Origin: an uncultured Chlorobiaceae bacterium
GTDB taxonomy: Bacteria; Bacteroidota; Chlorobiia; Chlorobiales; Chlorobiaceae
Reading direction: 5' to 3'
Assembly (NCBI GenBank): GCA_903994365.1
Contig: CAJEXL010000002.1
Span: 62,001-126,000, forward strand
DNA: 64,000 nucleotides
The position numbers and the translations under genes are program-made. Positions 29,240 to 38,050 of the stretch are shown here, one piece after another. The first letter of the stretch is position 1. Each line of letters starts with the position of its first letter. A model generated the notes under the pieces. That model was given only the letters and a program-made list of their open reading frames with translations. It was not told the DNA's origin and made no database searches.

Positions 29240-30631
29240 ATGAGCGACACAGGGTATAACTACAGGGTAGTGCGCGGTTTTGCATTTTCAGCGCTCTTCT
29301 GGCTTGTTATCGGTCTGGTTGTGGGGCTCTGGATGGCCTTTGAGATGTTTGATCCGGCGCTGAATCTTACCCCCTGGCTCACCTTCGGACGTCTTCGCGT
29401 GGTACACACCAACGGACTCGGGCTTGGATTTGGCCTCGCGGCTATTTTTGCAACATCCTACTACATCCTGCAACGCCTGACACGAATACCCCTCCTCTTT
29501 CCGGGACTTGCCCAGGCGCATCTCTACGTTTTCAACGCCGCAATAGCGTTGGGTGCCCTTTCTCTCTTTGCCGGCATGAACACCACGCGAGAATATGGTG
29601 AGCTGGAGTGGCCTCTTGATATTGTTGTCGTTGTCTTCTGGGTGATGTTTGCTATCAACGTCTTTGGCACGCTGATCAAGCGGAAGGAGAAGCAGATGTA
29701 CATCTCACTCTGGTACATCATCTCCATGACCGTGGCCATTGCCATATTGTATATTGTCAACAACCTTGAGGTTCCCATAAACCTCTTCAAATCCTACACA
29801 CTCTACTCCGGCGCAAACGATGCCAATGTTGAGTGGTGGTATGGCCACAACGTCGTCGGATTTATCTTTACCGTTCCAATCCTGGCGATGTTCTACTATT
29901 TTCTCCCAAAATCCACCGGCCTTCCCATTTACAGCCACCGGCTCTCCATCGTCTCTTTCTGGGCGCTGAACTTTGCCTATCTCTGGACGGGTGCACACCA
30001 CCTTATGCTCACTCCCCTGCCAGAGTGGATCCAGACTGTCGCGATGGCCTTCAGCATCTTCCTGATTGCCCCCTCGTGGGGTTCAGTGGTCAATGGCTAT
30101 TACACGCTTCAGGGAAACTGGGATCAAATGCGCACCAACTACCTCACCAAATTCTTCATTGCCGGTATCACCTTTTATTGCCTGCAGACGCTCCAGGGGC
30201 CACTGCAGGGATTGCGGACACTCAATGCGTTTTTCCACTATACCGACTGGGTTGTTGGGCATGTACACATGGGAACGATGGGATGGGTAACCATGGTTAT
30301 TTCGGCATCATTCTACTACATGATTCCCCGCATCACCAACAGGGAGCTTTACAGCGTCAAACTTGCCAACACCCATTTCTGGCTCATTCTTGTCGGCCAG
30401 TTCACCTGGACCATCACCATGTGGATTGCAGGAATCCAGCAGGGGGCCATGTGGAAAGCCACCAATCCTGATGGTTCGCTGATGTATAATTTTCTTGATA
30501 CGGTAGCGTCGCTCTACCCCTATTACAAGGTGCGGTTTGGCGCAGGGGTCATCTACTTTATCGGCATACTGGTTTTTGCCTGGAATCTGATCATGACCGT
30601 CAGAAGAGAGCCAAACCAGAGTGAAGCATAA
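29240..30631 (+). CDS. ccoN: Cytochrome cbb3 oxidase catalytic subunit I
   Basis: The 463-residue integral membrane protein reduces O2 to water at a haem b3-CuB centre. All six metal-ligand histidines are visible: His56 (low-spin haem), His203 (WYGHNV), His253/His254 (TGAHHL), and His341/His343 (WVVGHVHMG). Tyr247, six residues before the His pair, fits the cross-linked active-site tyrosine of C-family oxidases. It starts the cco operon after a GGAGGAAGG ribosome site. A high-affinity oxidase in this context suggests oxygen scavenging or respiration at low O2. Confidence 0.97.
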   Translation: MSDTGYNYRVVRGFAFSALFWLVIGLVVGLWMAFEMFDPALNLTPWLTFGRLRVVHTNGLGLGFGLAAIFATSYYILQRLTRIPLLFPGLAQAHLYVFNAAIALGALSLFAGMNTTREYGELEWPLDIVVVVFWVMFAINVFGTLIKRKEKQMYISLWYIISMTVAIAILYIVNNLEVPINLFKSYTLYSGANDANVEWWYGHNVVGFIFTVPILAMFYYFLPKSTGLPIYSHRLSIVSFWALNFAYLWTGAHHLMLTPLPEWIQTVAMAFSIFLIAPSWGSVVNGYYTLQGNWDQMRTNYLTKFFIAGITFYCLQTLQGPLQGLRTLNAFFHYTDWVVGHVHMGTMGWVTMVISASFYYMIPRITNRELYSVKLANTHFWLILVGQFTWTITMWIAGIQQGAMWKATNPDGSLMYNFLDTVASLYPYYKVRFGAGVIYFIGILVFAWNLIMTVRREPNQSEA

Positions 30632-30661
30632 ACGACAACATCAACAAACAGGAGCTGCCTC

Positions 30662-31333
30662 ATGGGGATCACGTCAAAACCGGTTGTTTTTGCTCTTCTT
30701 GCAGCCGTTGTCATCCTGATCGGTACCACCGTGACCGTCTTTATTCCGCTGTTCATGCCTTCGACGCAACCGATCAGCCCCTACATAAAACCCTACACTG
30801 CGGTGGAGCAGGAGGGGCGCGACATCTATATGCGTGAAGGGTGCAACAACTGCCACACCCAGACCGTTCGACCACTGAGAACCGAAGTGCTCCGGTATGG
30901 CGAATACTCAAAACCTGAGGAGTTCGCCTACGATCGTCCCTTCCTCTGGGGCTCACGCCGCACAGGGCCAGATTTGAACAGGGTCGGCGGAAAATATCCT
31001 GATTCCTGGCATTACAAGCATACCGCACACCCTCAAAGCATGTTTGAAAAGTCGAACATGCCACCGTATGGCTGGCTTGCCAAAAACCGGCTCGACACAG
31101 GGTACTCGTTTAAAAAGACATCAACGCTTGGCTATGGCTACTCTGAAAGCGACGTGCGGCAGCAAATTGACCAGTACCGAGCAACCGTCACCAGCGCAAG
31201 CTATCCCTCAAAAGAGAGCCGTGACAAGGTAACGCCGCCGGATCTGCAGAAGGAGCTGACCGAAATGGATGCCCTGATTGCCTACATCCAGAAACTTGGA
31301 CGGGATGTCAAGAAGATGGAGGCCACAAAATGA
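30662..31333 (+). CDS. ccoO: Cytochrome cbb3 oxidase mono-haem subunit II
   Basis: The 223-residue membrane-anchored cytochrome c has one N-terminal TM helix (about residues 7-30), the haem motif CNNCH at 61-65, and the distal Met133 in NMPPYGWLAK. It passes electrons from CcoP to CcoN on the periplasmic side. Its stop overlaps the start of ccoQ (ATGA). Confidence 0.97.
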   Translation: MGITSKPVVFALLAAVVILIGTTVTVFIPLFMPSTQPISPYIKPYTAVEQEGRDIYMREGCNNCHTQTVRPLRTEVLRYGEYSKPEEFAYDRPFLWGSRRTGPDLNRVGGKYPDSWHYKHTAHPQSMFEKSNMPPYGWLAKNRLDTGYSFKKTSTLGYGYSESDVRQQIDQYRATVTSASYPSKESRDKVTPPDLQKELTEMDALIAYIQKLGRDVKKMEATK

Positions 31334-31473
31334 ATTTTTCAGGCCTGGCTTATGTGCTCTTCACCATGGTTCTTGCCATTATTTCCGGCGGCATCATGGT
31401 GTACTACTACAATCCAAAACGAAAAGAGAGGATTGAGGCGCCAAAACAGAGAATGCTTGATGACGACAACTGA
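31330..31473 (+). CDS. ccoQ: Small cbb3 oxidase subunit CcoQ
   Basis: This 47-residue gene begins MNFSGLAYVLFTM, has one TM helix (about residues 5-25), and ends in a charged tail with YYYNPKRKERIE and DDDN. Size, helix, the YNP-K-R tail and position between ccoO and ccoP match CcoQ, which stabilises the oxidase complex. Confidence 0.88.
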   Translation: MNFSGLAYVLFTMVLAIISGGIMVYYYNPKRKERIEAPKQRMLDDDN

Positions 31474-31497
31474 ACAACTGCATAGAGCGAAAAGGAG

Positions 31498-31965
31498 ATG
31501 ACCATGTATGATACCGGAGAACCCCAGGAGGGCCATAACAAAATCCCCAAAGGGTGGCTGCTCTTTTTTTTCGGGGGAATTATCTTTTTGATCGGCTATA
31601 TCGTCTCCTATACCCCGGCTATTTCCGGCTGGTCATTCTACAAAGAGTTTGACAAGGAGATGGCTTCGGCGGCGAAATCAGAGAAATCAGTTGCCATCAA
31701 AGAGTATTCGGGGGACAAGGAGGCCATCAAGCAGGGGAAAGAGATCTATGCCAACACCTGCGCACCCTGCCATAATGCGGACGCAACGGGCGGAATCGGC
31801 CCCAACCTCACCACTGCAACAATGAAGTTCGGATCGACCCAGAAGGATATCTATACATCAATTGCCGAGGGGCGCCCAAACGGTATGCCGGCATTCCTTC
31901 CACAGATTGGCTCAGAAAAAATCAGCAAGGTGGCTGCCTTTCTGGAAAGCCTGAGGAAAAAGTAA
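31498..31965 (+). CDS. ccoP: Short one-haem cbb3 oxidase subunit III
   Basis: The 155-residue protein has an N-terminal cytosolic stretch, one TM (about residues 19-38) and one cytochrome c domain with CAPCH at 88-92 and Met130 (GRPNGMPAF). Classical CcoP is about twice as long with two c-type haems, so this is a mono-haem version. The ATG at 31504 (spaced from AAAGGAG) is a likelier start than 31498. It passes electrons from soluble or membrane cytochrome c to CcoO. Confidence 0.92.
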   Translation: MTMYDTGEPQEGHNKIPKGWLLFFFGGIIFLIGYIVSYTPAISGWSFYKEFDKEMASAAKSEKSVAIKEYSGDKEAIKQGKEIYANTCAPCHNADATGGIGPNLTTATMKFGSTQKDIYTSIAEGRPNGMPAFLPQIGSEKISKVAAFLESLRKK

Positions 31966-31992
31966 TTCACACCAACTCAGGAGCTTGCCATT

Positions 31993-33096
31993 TTGTGGAA
32001 ACCATACCGAAGAGCTATCGAAATTCTGCAGGCCATCATGCTGACCGGCCTGCCATTTCTTGCCATCAATGGTCAAAGTGCGCTCCGGTTTGACATTCCA
32101 ACACTCAAGCTTTATGTTTTCGGATCGGTGATCTGGATCCGGGAATTCTATCTCATTCTTGGCGTTTCACTCTTCTTCTTGCTCTTTATTGCTTTCGTGA
32201 CGGCCATTTTCGGAAGAGTCTGGTGCGGCTGGCTCTGCCCCCAGACGGTACTGCTCGACCTGAGCCAGAGCCTCGGAAAACTGTTTGGGAGGAAACATCA
32301 GAAAACGATTCAGAGGCTTCTGCTGCTACCCCTCTCTGCCCTGGTATCGATCACCATGATCTGGTACTTTGTGCCTCCTGCCGAGACGCTGAACTCGCTC
32401 TTTGTCTCAACAACCATGACCTCCTTTTTTCTGGTTCTCTGGGTGGCGGTCTATATGGAACTGGCGTTTCTGGGAAGAGGATTCTGCACCTCAATCTGCC
32501 CCTACGCCATGCTGCAGAATGCCCTCTTCGACAAGGATACCCTAGTGATTGAGTATGATGTTTCAAGGGATGCTACCTGTATGAAGTGCGATGAGTGCGT
32601 CAAGGTCTGCCCGGTCGGCATTGATATCAAGACAGGGTTAAGCTCCGCCTGCATTGCCTGCGCCGAATGTATCGACGCCTGCCGTGTGCTCAGTGAAAAG
32701 AGAGGGATGCCACCCTTTCCGAACTACAAGGGGCGGATTGTGCGTCCAAAAACATTCTGGCTTGGAGGAGCAACCGCTGCTGCGGGAGTCGTTCTTTTCG
32801 TGCTGCTCTGGAGCCGTCCACCCGTTGACTTTCTTGTCACCCGCGACAATGCTCCCCTGCCCTCTGGCCTGAACCGCTACTCCTACACCATCTATAATAA
32901 TGGCGGAGAGCCGCTTGAGCTTGAACTCTCCTCGCCCGACAACGTCACCCTTATCGGCGAACATTCGCTCCTATTGCCGCCATTTTCTGCACTGCATGGA
33001 GGTATATTGGTGAAATCGAGCGGCAAGCTGGAGCAACTGTATCTCAACATCTCGGGAAGCGGCATCACGAGCAGCAAAATGGTGGGGTTCCTGTAA
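31993..33096 (+). CDS. ccoG: cbb3 oxidase assembly iron-sulfur protein CcoG
   Basis: The 367-residue polytopic membrane protein shows CGWLCPQT near residue 78 and two ferredoxin-like cysteine clusters (CMKCDECVKVCP at 196-207 and CIACAECIDAC at 220-230). CcoG/FixG reduces Cu(II) for cbb3 assembly. The C-terminal immunoglobulin-like part (after about residue 280) is present but short, since many homologues reach about 470 residues. The likely start is TTG at 31993 because MWKPYRR follows directly. Confidence 0.93.
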   Translation: MWKPYRRAIEILQAIMLTGLPFLAINGQSALRFDIPTLKLYVFGSVIWIREFYLILGVSLFFLLFIAFVTAIFGRVWCGWLCPQTVLLDLSQSLGKLFGRKHQKTIQRLLLLPLSALVSITMIWYFVPPAETLNSLFVSTTMTSFFLVLWVAVYMELAFLGRGFCTSICPYAMLQNALFDKDTLVIEYDVSRDATCMKCDECVKVCPVGIDIKTGLSSACIACAECIDACRVLSEKRGMPPFPNYKGRIVRPKTFWLGGATAAAGVVLFVLLWSRPPVDFLVTRDNAPLPSGLNRYSYTIYNNGGEPLELELSSPDNVTLIGEHSLLLPPFSALHGGILVKSSGKLEQLYLNISGSGITSSKMVGFL

Positions 33097-33208
33097 ATTT
33101 TGGGGCAATCGTGGTATAATAATGCGAAATAGTAGTGATTTCAACAATTTTGATGAAGATGTTATTCAAGCTATACTGTTAAAAAAAATTTAGAACTGGT
33201 TGGTCAAT

Positions 33209-33445
33209 ATGAATATGGAGATAAAGGCAACACAAGTTCTTGATGCAGCTTTGCATCTCTCCCATCCTGCAAGGGCATTCATTGCTGAACGTTTACTGGA
33301 AAGCCTTGATGCGGAACCTGATTTTCAGCTTTCTGCAAAATGGCAAAAAGAAATTATTCAGCGCTGCCATGAGATTGATTGTGGCAAAGTGGAATTGCTG
33401 CCAGGAGAGCAGGTTTTTGAGCAAGCCTTTGAGGATTTGATGTGA
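33209..33445 (+). CDS. Addiction-module antitoxin, RelB-like small protein
   Basis: About 78 residues, with the phrases ALHLSHPARAFIAERLLESLD and WQKEIIQRCHEID, match the 'putative addiction module component' (TIGR02574-type) antitoxins. Start codons at 33209 or 33215 are both possible. It overlaps the ParE-type toxin by 4 nt. The pair interrupts the cbb3 assembly operon between ccoG and the fixH-like gene. Confidence 0.85.
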   Translation: MNMEIKATQVLDAALHLSHPARAFIAERLLESLDAEPDFQLSAKWQKEIIQRCHEIDCGKVELLPGEQVFEQAFEDLM

Positions 33446-33736
33446 AAACCCTTCGCTTTCATCCCGAAGCACAGCTCGAAATGGTTGAATCTGCCAGGTT
33501 CTACGAAGCACAGCAAGTTGGACTTGGAAAACATTTTTTGGAGGCGGTTCGTTCTTCCACACAAAAGATTCGGCTCTTTCCATCAATTTATCAGCATGTT
33601 GATGGAAAGATCAGGCGCTGTTGTGTTGAGCGCTTTCCATTCGGGATTGTAGTTTCGTGAAAATGATGACGAGATTCAGGTCATAGCTGTCGTTCATTTC
33701 AAACGTGATCCCGACTACTGGAAAAACAGAGTCTGA
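33442..33736 (+). pseudogene. ParE/RelE-type toxin, frameshifted
   Basis: The frame starts MKTLRFHPEAQLEMVESARFY, typical of ParE-family toxins paired with this antitoxin. It runs into a stop at 33660. From 33653 another frame continues without a break as FRENDDEIQVIAVVHFKRD and ends PDYWKNRV at 33736, the expected C-terminus. A single-base insertion near 33651 therefore inactivates it, unless it is a sequencing error. Confidence 0.85.
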
Positions 33737-33811
33737 GTCAATTAAAATTCCATATAACCGTTACTCTTGCAAGCAATTCTCAACAATTGTAAGCTGATAA
33801 ATTCGATTCCT

Positions 33812-34252
33812 GTGAAACTAACGCTCTCCATCATCTATGCCTGTTTTTTTACGGCAATGGCATGCGGATTGTTTGTTGCCTTCACGAGCGCAGACGGCTT
33901 GGTGGACAACAACTATTACGACAACAGCACCCACTATTTCCAGACAAAAGCTCTTGAAGAGAAGCTTGGCATTGCCTTGAGCAAGCCAGACTCGCTGAAA
34001 ATTGGGAGCAATGCCATTCAGATCAGGGCTACATCGCACGGTAAACCGATCGAAACGGGCGATCTCTCACTCTTTATCGGCAACCTCTCGAATACCCGTT
34101 ACGACTCGACGATGACCATGCGTCAACTGGCTCCGGGCATCTATCAGACAACAGCTACCATTCCCTTCAAAGGCGTGTGGTTTGCTCGCATTGACCTTAA
34201 ACAACAGCAACAACTTATTACCACAAAAAAATGGTTTTTCAACGTCAGATAA
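33812..34252 (+). CDS. ccoH: FixH/CcoH-like assembly protein
   Basis: From the GTG at 33812 (146 residues; a TTG at 33767 is also in frame) the product has one N-terminal TM (LTLSIIYACFFTAMACGLFV) and a periplasmic beta-sandwich ending KKWFFNVR, as in FixH/CcoH proteins. CcoH works with CcoI in copper loading and stays with the cbb3 complex. Position between ccoG and ccoI supports the call. The sequence is divergent. Confidence 0.75.
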   Translation: MKLTLSIIYACFFTAMACGLFVAFTSADGLVDNNYYDNSTHYFQTKALEEKLGIALSKPDSLKIGSNAIQIRATSHGKPIETGDLSLFIGNLSNTRYDSTMTMRQLAPGIYQTTATIPFKGVWFARIDLKQQQQLITTKKWFFNVR

Positions 34253-34659
34253 AGGGCTTCACGACCCTTGCACTTTTCGCCTGCATGATGACAGCAGGCA
34301 TCACACTCCATGCAACAGCCGTGGATAACAGCATTCACGAAAAGGCCTGCACCGTTACCGCAGGCCAGCGAACCGTGACGCTGAACATTGAGCCGAAACC
34401 GGTGAAGCACATGAAGGAGCTTACCTTCAGCGTGACGGTGACCCCATGCGACAAGCTGCCTGAGACGCTGCTGCTCGATCTCTCAATGCCGGGGATGCAG
34501 ATGGGCAAAAATCAGGTGACGCTTGTAAAAAAGAGCGGCTGCCTCTATGAAGGCAAAGGAATTATTGTGCGCTGCATGAGCGGTCGAACGCTCTGGCAGG
34601 CAACCGTCCTCTCCGATACACTGAACAATCCCGCCTTTACCTTCAATGTCAGAGAGTGA
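34231..34659 (+). CDS. YtkA-like periplasmic protein in the cco operon
   Basis: The 142-residue protein has a signal peptide or TM (about residues 8-29) and a single beta domain with LSMPGMQMGKNQVTLVKKSG and GRTLWQATVL, which resembles the YtkA-like/FixH beta-sandwich group. Methionines and four cysteines (CTVT, TPCD, SGCL, VRCM) could bind copper. It overlaps the fixH-like gene by 22 nt and ccoI by 14 nt, so translation is tightly coupled and a role in copper supply to the oxidase is likely. Confidence 0.65.
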   Translation: MVFQRQIKGFTTLALFACMMTAGITLHATAVDNSIHEKACTVTAGQRTVTLNIEPKPVKHMKELTFSVTVTPCDKLPETLLLDLSMPGMQMGKNQVTLVKKSGCLYEGKGIIVRCMSGRTLWQATVLSDTLNNPAFTFNVRE

Positions 34660-37072
34660 ACAACCATCTCCTGGAATGTTGCGCTGCGACCACTGCCTGC
34701 AGGAGACAAGCCGAGCATCGGCCATTATCGTTGAGATCAACGGAGAAAGCAAGCTCTTCTGCTGCCACGGCTGCCTCGGCGTGTACGAGCTTATCCACAG
34801 CAATTCGCTTGATGCCTTCTACAACCAGCGTTGCGACTGGCAGCCCGGCCCTCCGGCAACCGGGGTAAAACTCCAGGCTTCAGCCTTCAGCGACACCGTC
34901 ACCATCAGCGGCAAGGAGCACCGGATTGAGCTGCTGCTCTCGGGAATCAGGTGCGCCTCCTGTGTCTGGCTCATCGAAAAGTTTTTAATGAAGATCAATG
35001 GCCTGCTCTCCGTCAGGGTGAACTATGCCACCCACAAGGCAACCATCACCTGGAGTGGTGAAGAGGTGAGCCTCGAAGTTATACTGAACGCCATTCGCTC
35101 CATCGGCTACCTGCCCCACCCCTGCCATGGCAACGGAAGTGCCGATATGTTTGCCCGGGAGAAACAGGAGCTGCTGCTGCGCTTCGGCACCGCCGGATTT
35201 TTCTCCATGCAGCTCATGCTCTTTACAACCGCACTCTACGCGGGCTTTTTTGAGGGAATTGAGGAGCGTTACCGGCTTGCGTTCCAGCTTATTTCATGGG
35301 CGCTGGCCACGCCGGTGCTCTTCTACTCGGGCTATCCCTTTCTCTCCAGCGCCATCCGCTCATTGCGACGGCTGACGCTTAACATGGATGTGCTGGTGGC
35401 ACTTGGCGCACTCTCGGCCTACGGCTACAGCATTGCCATGATTTTTTATGGGGGGGAGATATTTTTCGATACCGCCTCGATGATTATCACCTTCATTCTG
35501 CTGGGCCGGTTTCTGGAGGCTGGCTCAAGGCTCAAGGCGGGCAACGCCATCGCCGAATTGGCTGAACTGCAACCCCATGAGGCGCTGAGGGTGGCAGAGA
35601 GTGGCGAAACCAGCATGGTGCCTGTGGCATCGGTACAAAGCGGCGAGATGATTGAGATCATCCCGGGCGACCGGATTCCGCTTGATGGCAGGGTGGTGGA
35701 TGGCGAAGCGGAGGTGAACGAAGCGATGCTGACCGGTGAATCGAACCCTGTACTGAAAACAGTGGGCAGCGATGTTTTTGCCGGAAGCTTCTCCATGAAT
35801 GGACGGCTCCGCATCCAGGTAACCGGCAATGCCGCGAGCACCCTGCTGGCCCGGATTATCCGCACAGTAGAGGATGCCCAGGCACGCAAGGCGCCGATTC
35901 AGGGCATTGCCGACAAAACTGCCGGTTACTTTGTACCGGCCACCATCATCCTCGCGCTTGCCACCTTTCTCTACTGGAAACTCACCTCCACCAGCAGCGT
36001 CACCGCCCTGATGAACGCCGTCTCGGTGCTGGTCATCGCCTGCCCCTGCGCCCTTGGCCTGGCAACGCCGCTCGCCATTCTGGTCGGCACCACCACTGCC
36101 GGAAAGAGAGGGATTCTCGTCAAAGGGGGCGATATTTTTGAGACCGTCTCAAAAACCACCACCGTCGTGCTCGACAAAACCGGCACCATCACCACCGGCA
36201 AACCCTCCATGACCGACCTGCATGACTACGGCCTCACGCCAACGTTGATGCAGCATGTCGCCTCGCTCGAAGCGGCCTCGGAGCACCCCACCGGCCGTGC
36301 CCTTGTGGCTGCCTGGAAGGGTGAGCGGCTGACGGTAACGCAGTTCAGGGCAACACCGGGTCGAGGAGTTTCAGGAGTGATTGAAGGAACTCTCTGGCGG
36401 GCGGGCTCAAAAGCCTTTATGGAAGAAAAGGGTGTTCAGATGGAGCGTGAACAGATTGCTCACACCGCATCGCTCGAAGCTGATGGCAAAACCGTGGTGA
36501 TGGTCGCCTGCGGCAACAAGCTGGCCGGAGTGATCGGCATGATTGACGACCTGCGCCAGGATGCCCTTCCCCTTATTGAGGGGCTGCGAAAAAAAGGGTT
36601 CGCCCTGATGATGCTGACCGGCGACAACCGTGGAGTGGCCAACTACATCGCCGCCAAATGTGGAATTACCGACGTGCATGCCGGGCTTGGCCCCCTCGAA
36701 AAAGCAGCGGTGATCCGCGCCCTGAAAGCAAAGGGAGCGTGTGTCATGATGGTCGGCGACGGCATCAACGACGCGCCCGCACTGACCGAAGCCGACATCG
36801 GCATCACCCTCGGCCACGCCTCCGCCATTGCCCTTGAGAGCGCCAGCGTTGCCATCCTGAACGACGATCTCAGGCTCATCAACACCCTCGTCACAAGCTC
36901 CACGCGATGTTTTTCCATCATCAGGCAGAACCTTGTCTGGGCCTTTTCGTATAATCTCATAGCACTGCCACTTGCCGTGTCGGGGGTGCTGCACCCCATC
37001 ATCTCCGCACTGCTGATGGTGACCAGCTCCCTTGTTGTGGTAAGCAACTCCCTGCGGCTGAAAAAACTGTGA
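34646..37072 (+). CDS. ccoI: Copper-transporting P1B-type ATPase for cbb3 assembly
   Basis: The 808-residue ATPase exports copper for maturation of cbb3. The N-terminus has the extra CcoI cysteine region (CDHC at 14-17 and CCHGC at 39-43), then an HMA domain with GIRCASC (C103/C106). The membrane metal site is CPC at 466-468, the phosphorylated Asp is D510 in DKTGTITTGK, and the hinge is GDGINDAP (D705, D709). It is intact. Its last 180 nt are copied twice further downstream, and an internal fragment occurs at 45597. Confidence 0.96.
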   Translation: MSESEQPSPGMLRCDHCLQETSRASAIIVEINGESKLFCCHGCLGVYELIHSNSLDAFYNQRCDWQPGPPATGVKLQASAFSDTVTISGKEHRIELLLSGIRCASCVWLIEKFLMKINGLLSVRVNYATHKATITWSGEEVSLEVILNAIRSIGYLPHPCHGNGSADMFAREKQELLLRFGTAGFFSMQLMLFTTALYAGFFEGIEERYRLAFQLISWALATPVLFYSGYPFLSSAIRSLRRLTLNMDVLVALGALSAYGYSIAMIFYGGEIFFDTASMIITFILLGRFLEAGSRLKAGNAIAELAELQPHEALRVAESGETSMVPVASVQSGEMIEIIPGDRIPLDGRVVDGEAEVNEAMLTGESNPVLKTVGSDVFAGSFSMNGRLRIQVTGNAASTLLARIIRTVEDAQARKAPIQGIADKTAGYFVPATIILALATFLYWKLTSTSSVTALMNAVSVLVIACPCALGLATPLAILVGTTTAGKRGILVKGGDIFETVSKTTTVVLDKTGTITTGKPSMTDLHDYGLTPTLMQHVASLEAASEHPTGRALVAAWKGERLTVTQFRATPGRGVSGVIEGTLWRAGSKAFMEEKGVQMEREQIAHTASLEADGKTVVMVACGNKLAGVIGMIDDLRQDALPLIEGLRKKGFALMMLTGDNRGVANYIAAKCGITDVHAGLGPLEKAAVIRALKAKGACVMMVGDGINDAPALTEADIGITLGHASAIALESASVAILNDDLRLINTLVTSSTRCFSIIRQNLVWAFSYNLIALPLAVSGVLHPIISALLMVTSSLVVVSNSLRLKKL

Positions 37073-37082
37073 CCAAGCAACC

Positions 37083-37283
37083 ATGAGCACCACCTTTTAC
37101 CTGATCGGCATCGGTTTTTTTGTCGGTGTCGCCGCATGGTTCCTCTTTATCTGGGCCGTCAAAAGCGGCCAGTTCGACGACCCCGAAGCGCCGAAATACC
37201 GGATGCTTGACGATGACGACGAGCCAGCAAAAGCGGCAAAGCCCCCAAGGCTCAGAACGCCCGCAAAGAGGAAAAGCCCATGA
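37083..37283 (+). CDS. ccoS: cbb3 oxidase maturation protein CcoS (copy 1)
   Basis: This 66-residue protein has a single TM (FYLIGIGFFVGVAAWFLFIW) followed by the family phrase KSGQFDDPEAPKYRMLDDDD. CcoS is needed for cofactor insertion into CcoN. It starts 10 nt after ccoI and overlaps the next gene by 4 nt. Two further copies lie at 52070 and 57510. Confidence 0.95.
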   Translation: MSTTFYLIGIGFFVGVAAWFLFIWAVKSGQFDDPEAPKYRMLDDDDEPAKAAKPPRLRTPAKRKSP

Positions 37284-37957
37284 GCAGTGCCCCCCTTCTC
37301 GCCATGATCCTCTCCGGACTTGCCGGAGGATTCGGCCACTGCATCAGCATGTGCGGGCCTGTGGTTGCCGCCTTCACCGTCGGCGAAACCCGGCAGGGAG
37401 TGCTTCACCACCTCCTCTACAACCTCGGGCGAATCACCACCTACACCATCCTCGGCGCCCTTGTCGGCCTCTCCGGCTCATTCCTTGTCCTTACCGCCTC
37501 CATCGAGCAGCTCCAGCGAGCCATCATGATCATCGCCGGACTCTCCATCATCCTCATGGGCCTCTCCACCGCAGAGTGGCTGCCACGAAGCTCCTCAACC
37601 AAGAGCTGCACCCCCGGCAACTCACTCATCCAAAAGATCATGGTCCTCTTCAAAGCCCCGCGCTCCATCGGTGCCTACTACCCCATGGGCATCGTCCTCG
37701 GCTTCCTCCCCTGCGGCCTCACCTACACCGCCCTCCTCGCCGCCGCACGCGCCGCCATGGAGGCACCTCATCCCTTTGCCGGAATGCTGCAAGGCGCCCT
37801 GATGATGATGCTCTTCGGCATCGGCACCGCGCCAGCGCTGATTCTGGTGGGGAAAGTGGTGAACAGTATCAGCGGGAAAATGCGCAAGTGGTTTTATCGC
37901 GTTGCCAGTGTGATTATGATTGCGACGGGGATTTGGTTTGTGGTGGAGGGGTTTTAG
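37280..37957 (+). CDS. SafE/DsbD_2-type membrane protein (copy 1)
   Basis: This 225-residue polytopic protein of the sulfite exporter TauE/SafE (DsbD_2, UreH-like) family has GLAGGFGHCISMCGP in TM1, with the CxxxC pair, and GFLPCGLTYTAL in the second half. Homologues next to ccoS are thought to move copper or electrons for oxidase assembly. It overlaps ccoS by 4 nt. Copies are at 52231 (intact) and 57665 (broken). Confidence 0.88.
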   Translation: MSSAPLLAMILSGLAGGFGHCISMCGPVVAAFTVGETRQGVLHHLLYNLGRITTYTILGALVGLSGSFLVLTASIEQLQRAIMIIAGLSIILMGLSTAEWLPRSSSTKSCTPGNSLIQKIMVLFKAPRSIGAYYPMGIVLGFLPCGLTYTALLAAARAAMEAPHPFAGMLQGALMMMLFGIGTAPALILVGKVVNSISGKMRKWFYRVASVIMIATGIWFVVEGF

Positions 37958-38050
37958 ATGGTTGGGAATTTGCGTATTATATGCGTTAAAAAAAATAATC
38001 TGCGGTTTAGACGGATCAACCGAATTATTGTTAGACCACATGTTCACGAC

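Larger units (their letters stand above)
36892..37980 (+). repeat. ccoI-tail/ccoS/safE block, copy 1 (parental)
   Basis: This segment spans the last 180 nt of ccoI, ccoS, safE and about 23 nt downstream (ending AATTTGCGTATTAT). It recurs at 51878-52931 and, degraded, at 57351-58339. It is the parental copy because only here is ccoI complete. Confidence 0.93.

Noticed and set aside
33122-33243. Short frame MRNSSDFNNFDEDVIQ... between ccoG and the antitoxin
   Set aside because: It overlaps the antitoxin start, has no ribosome site and no recognisable domain.
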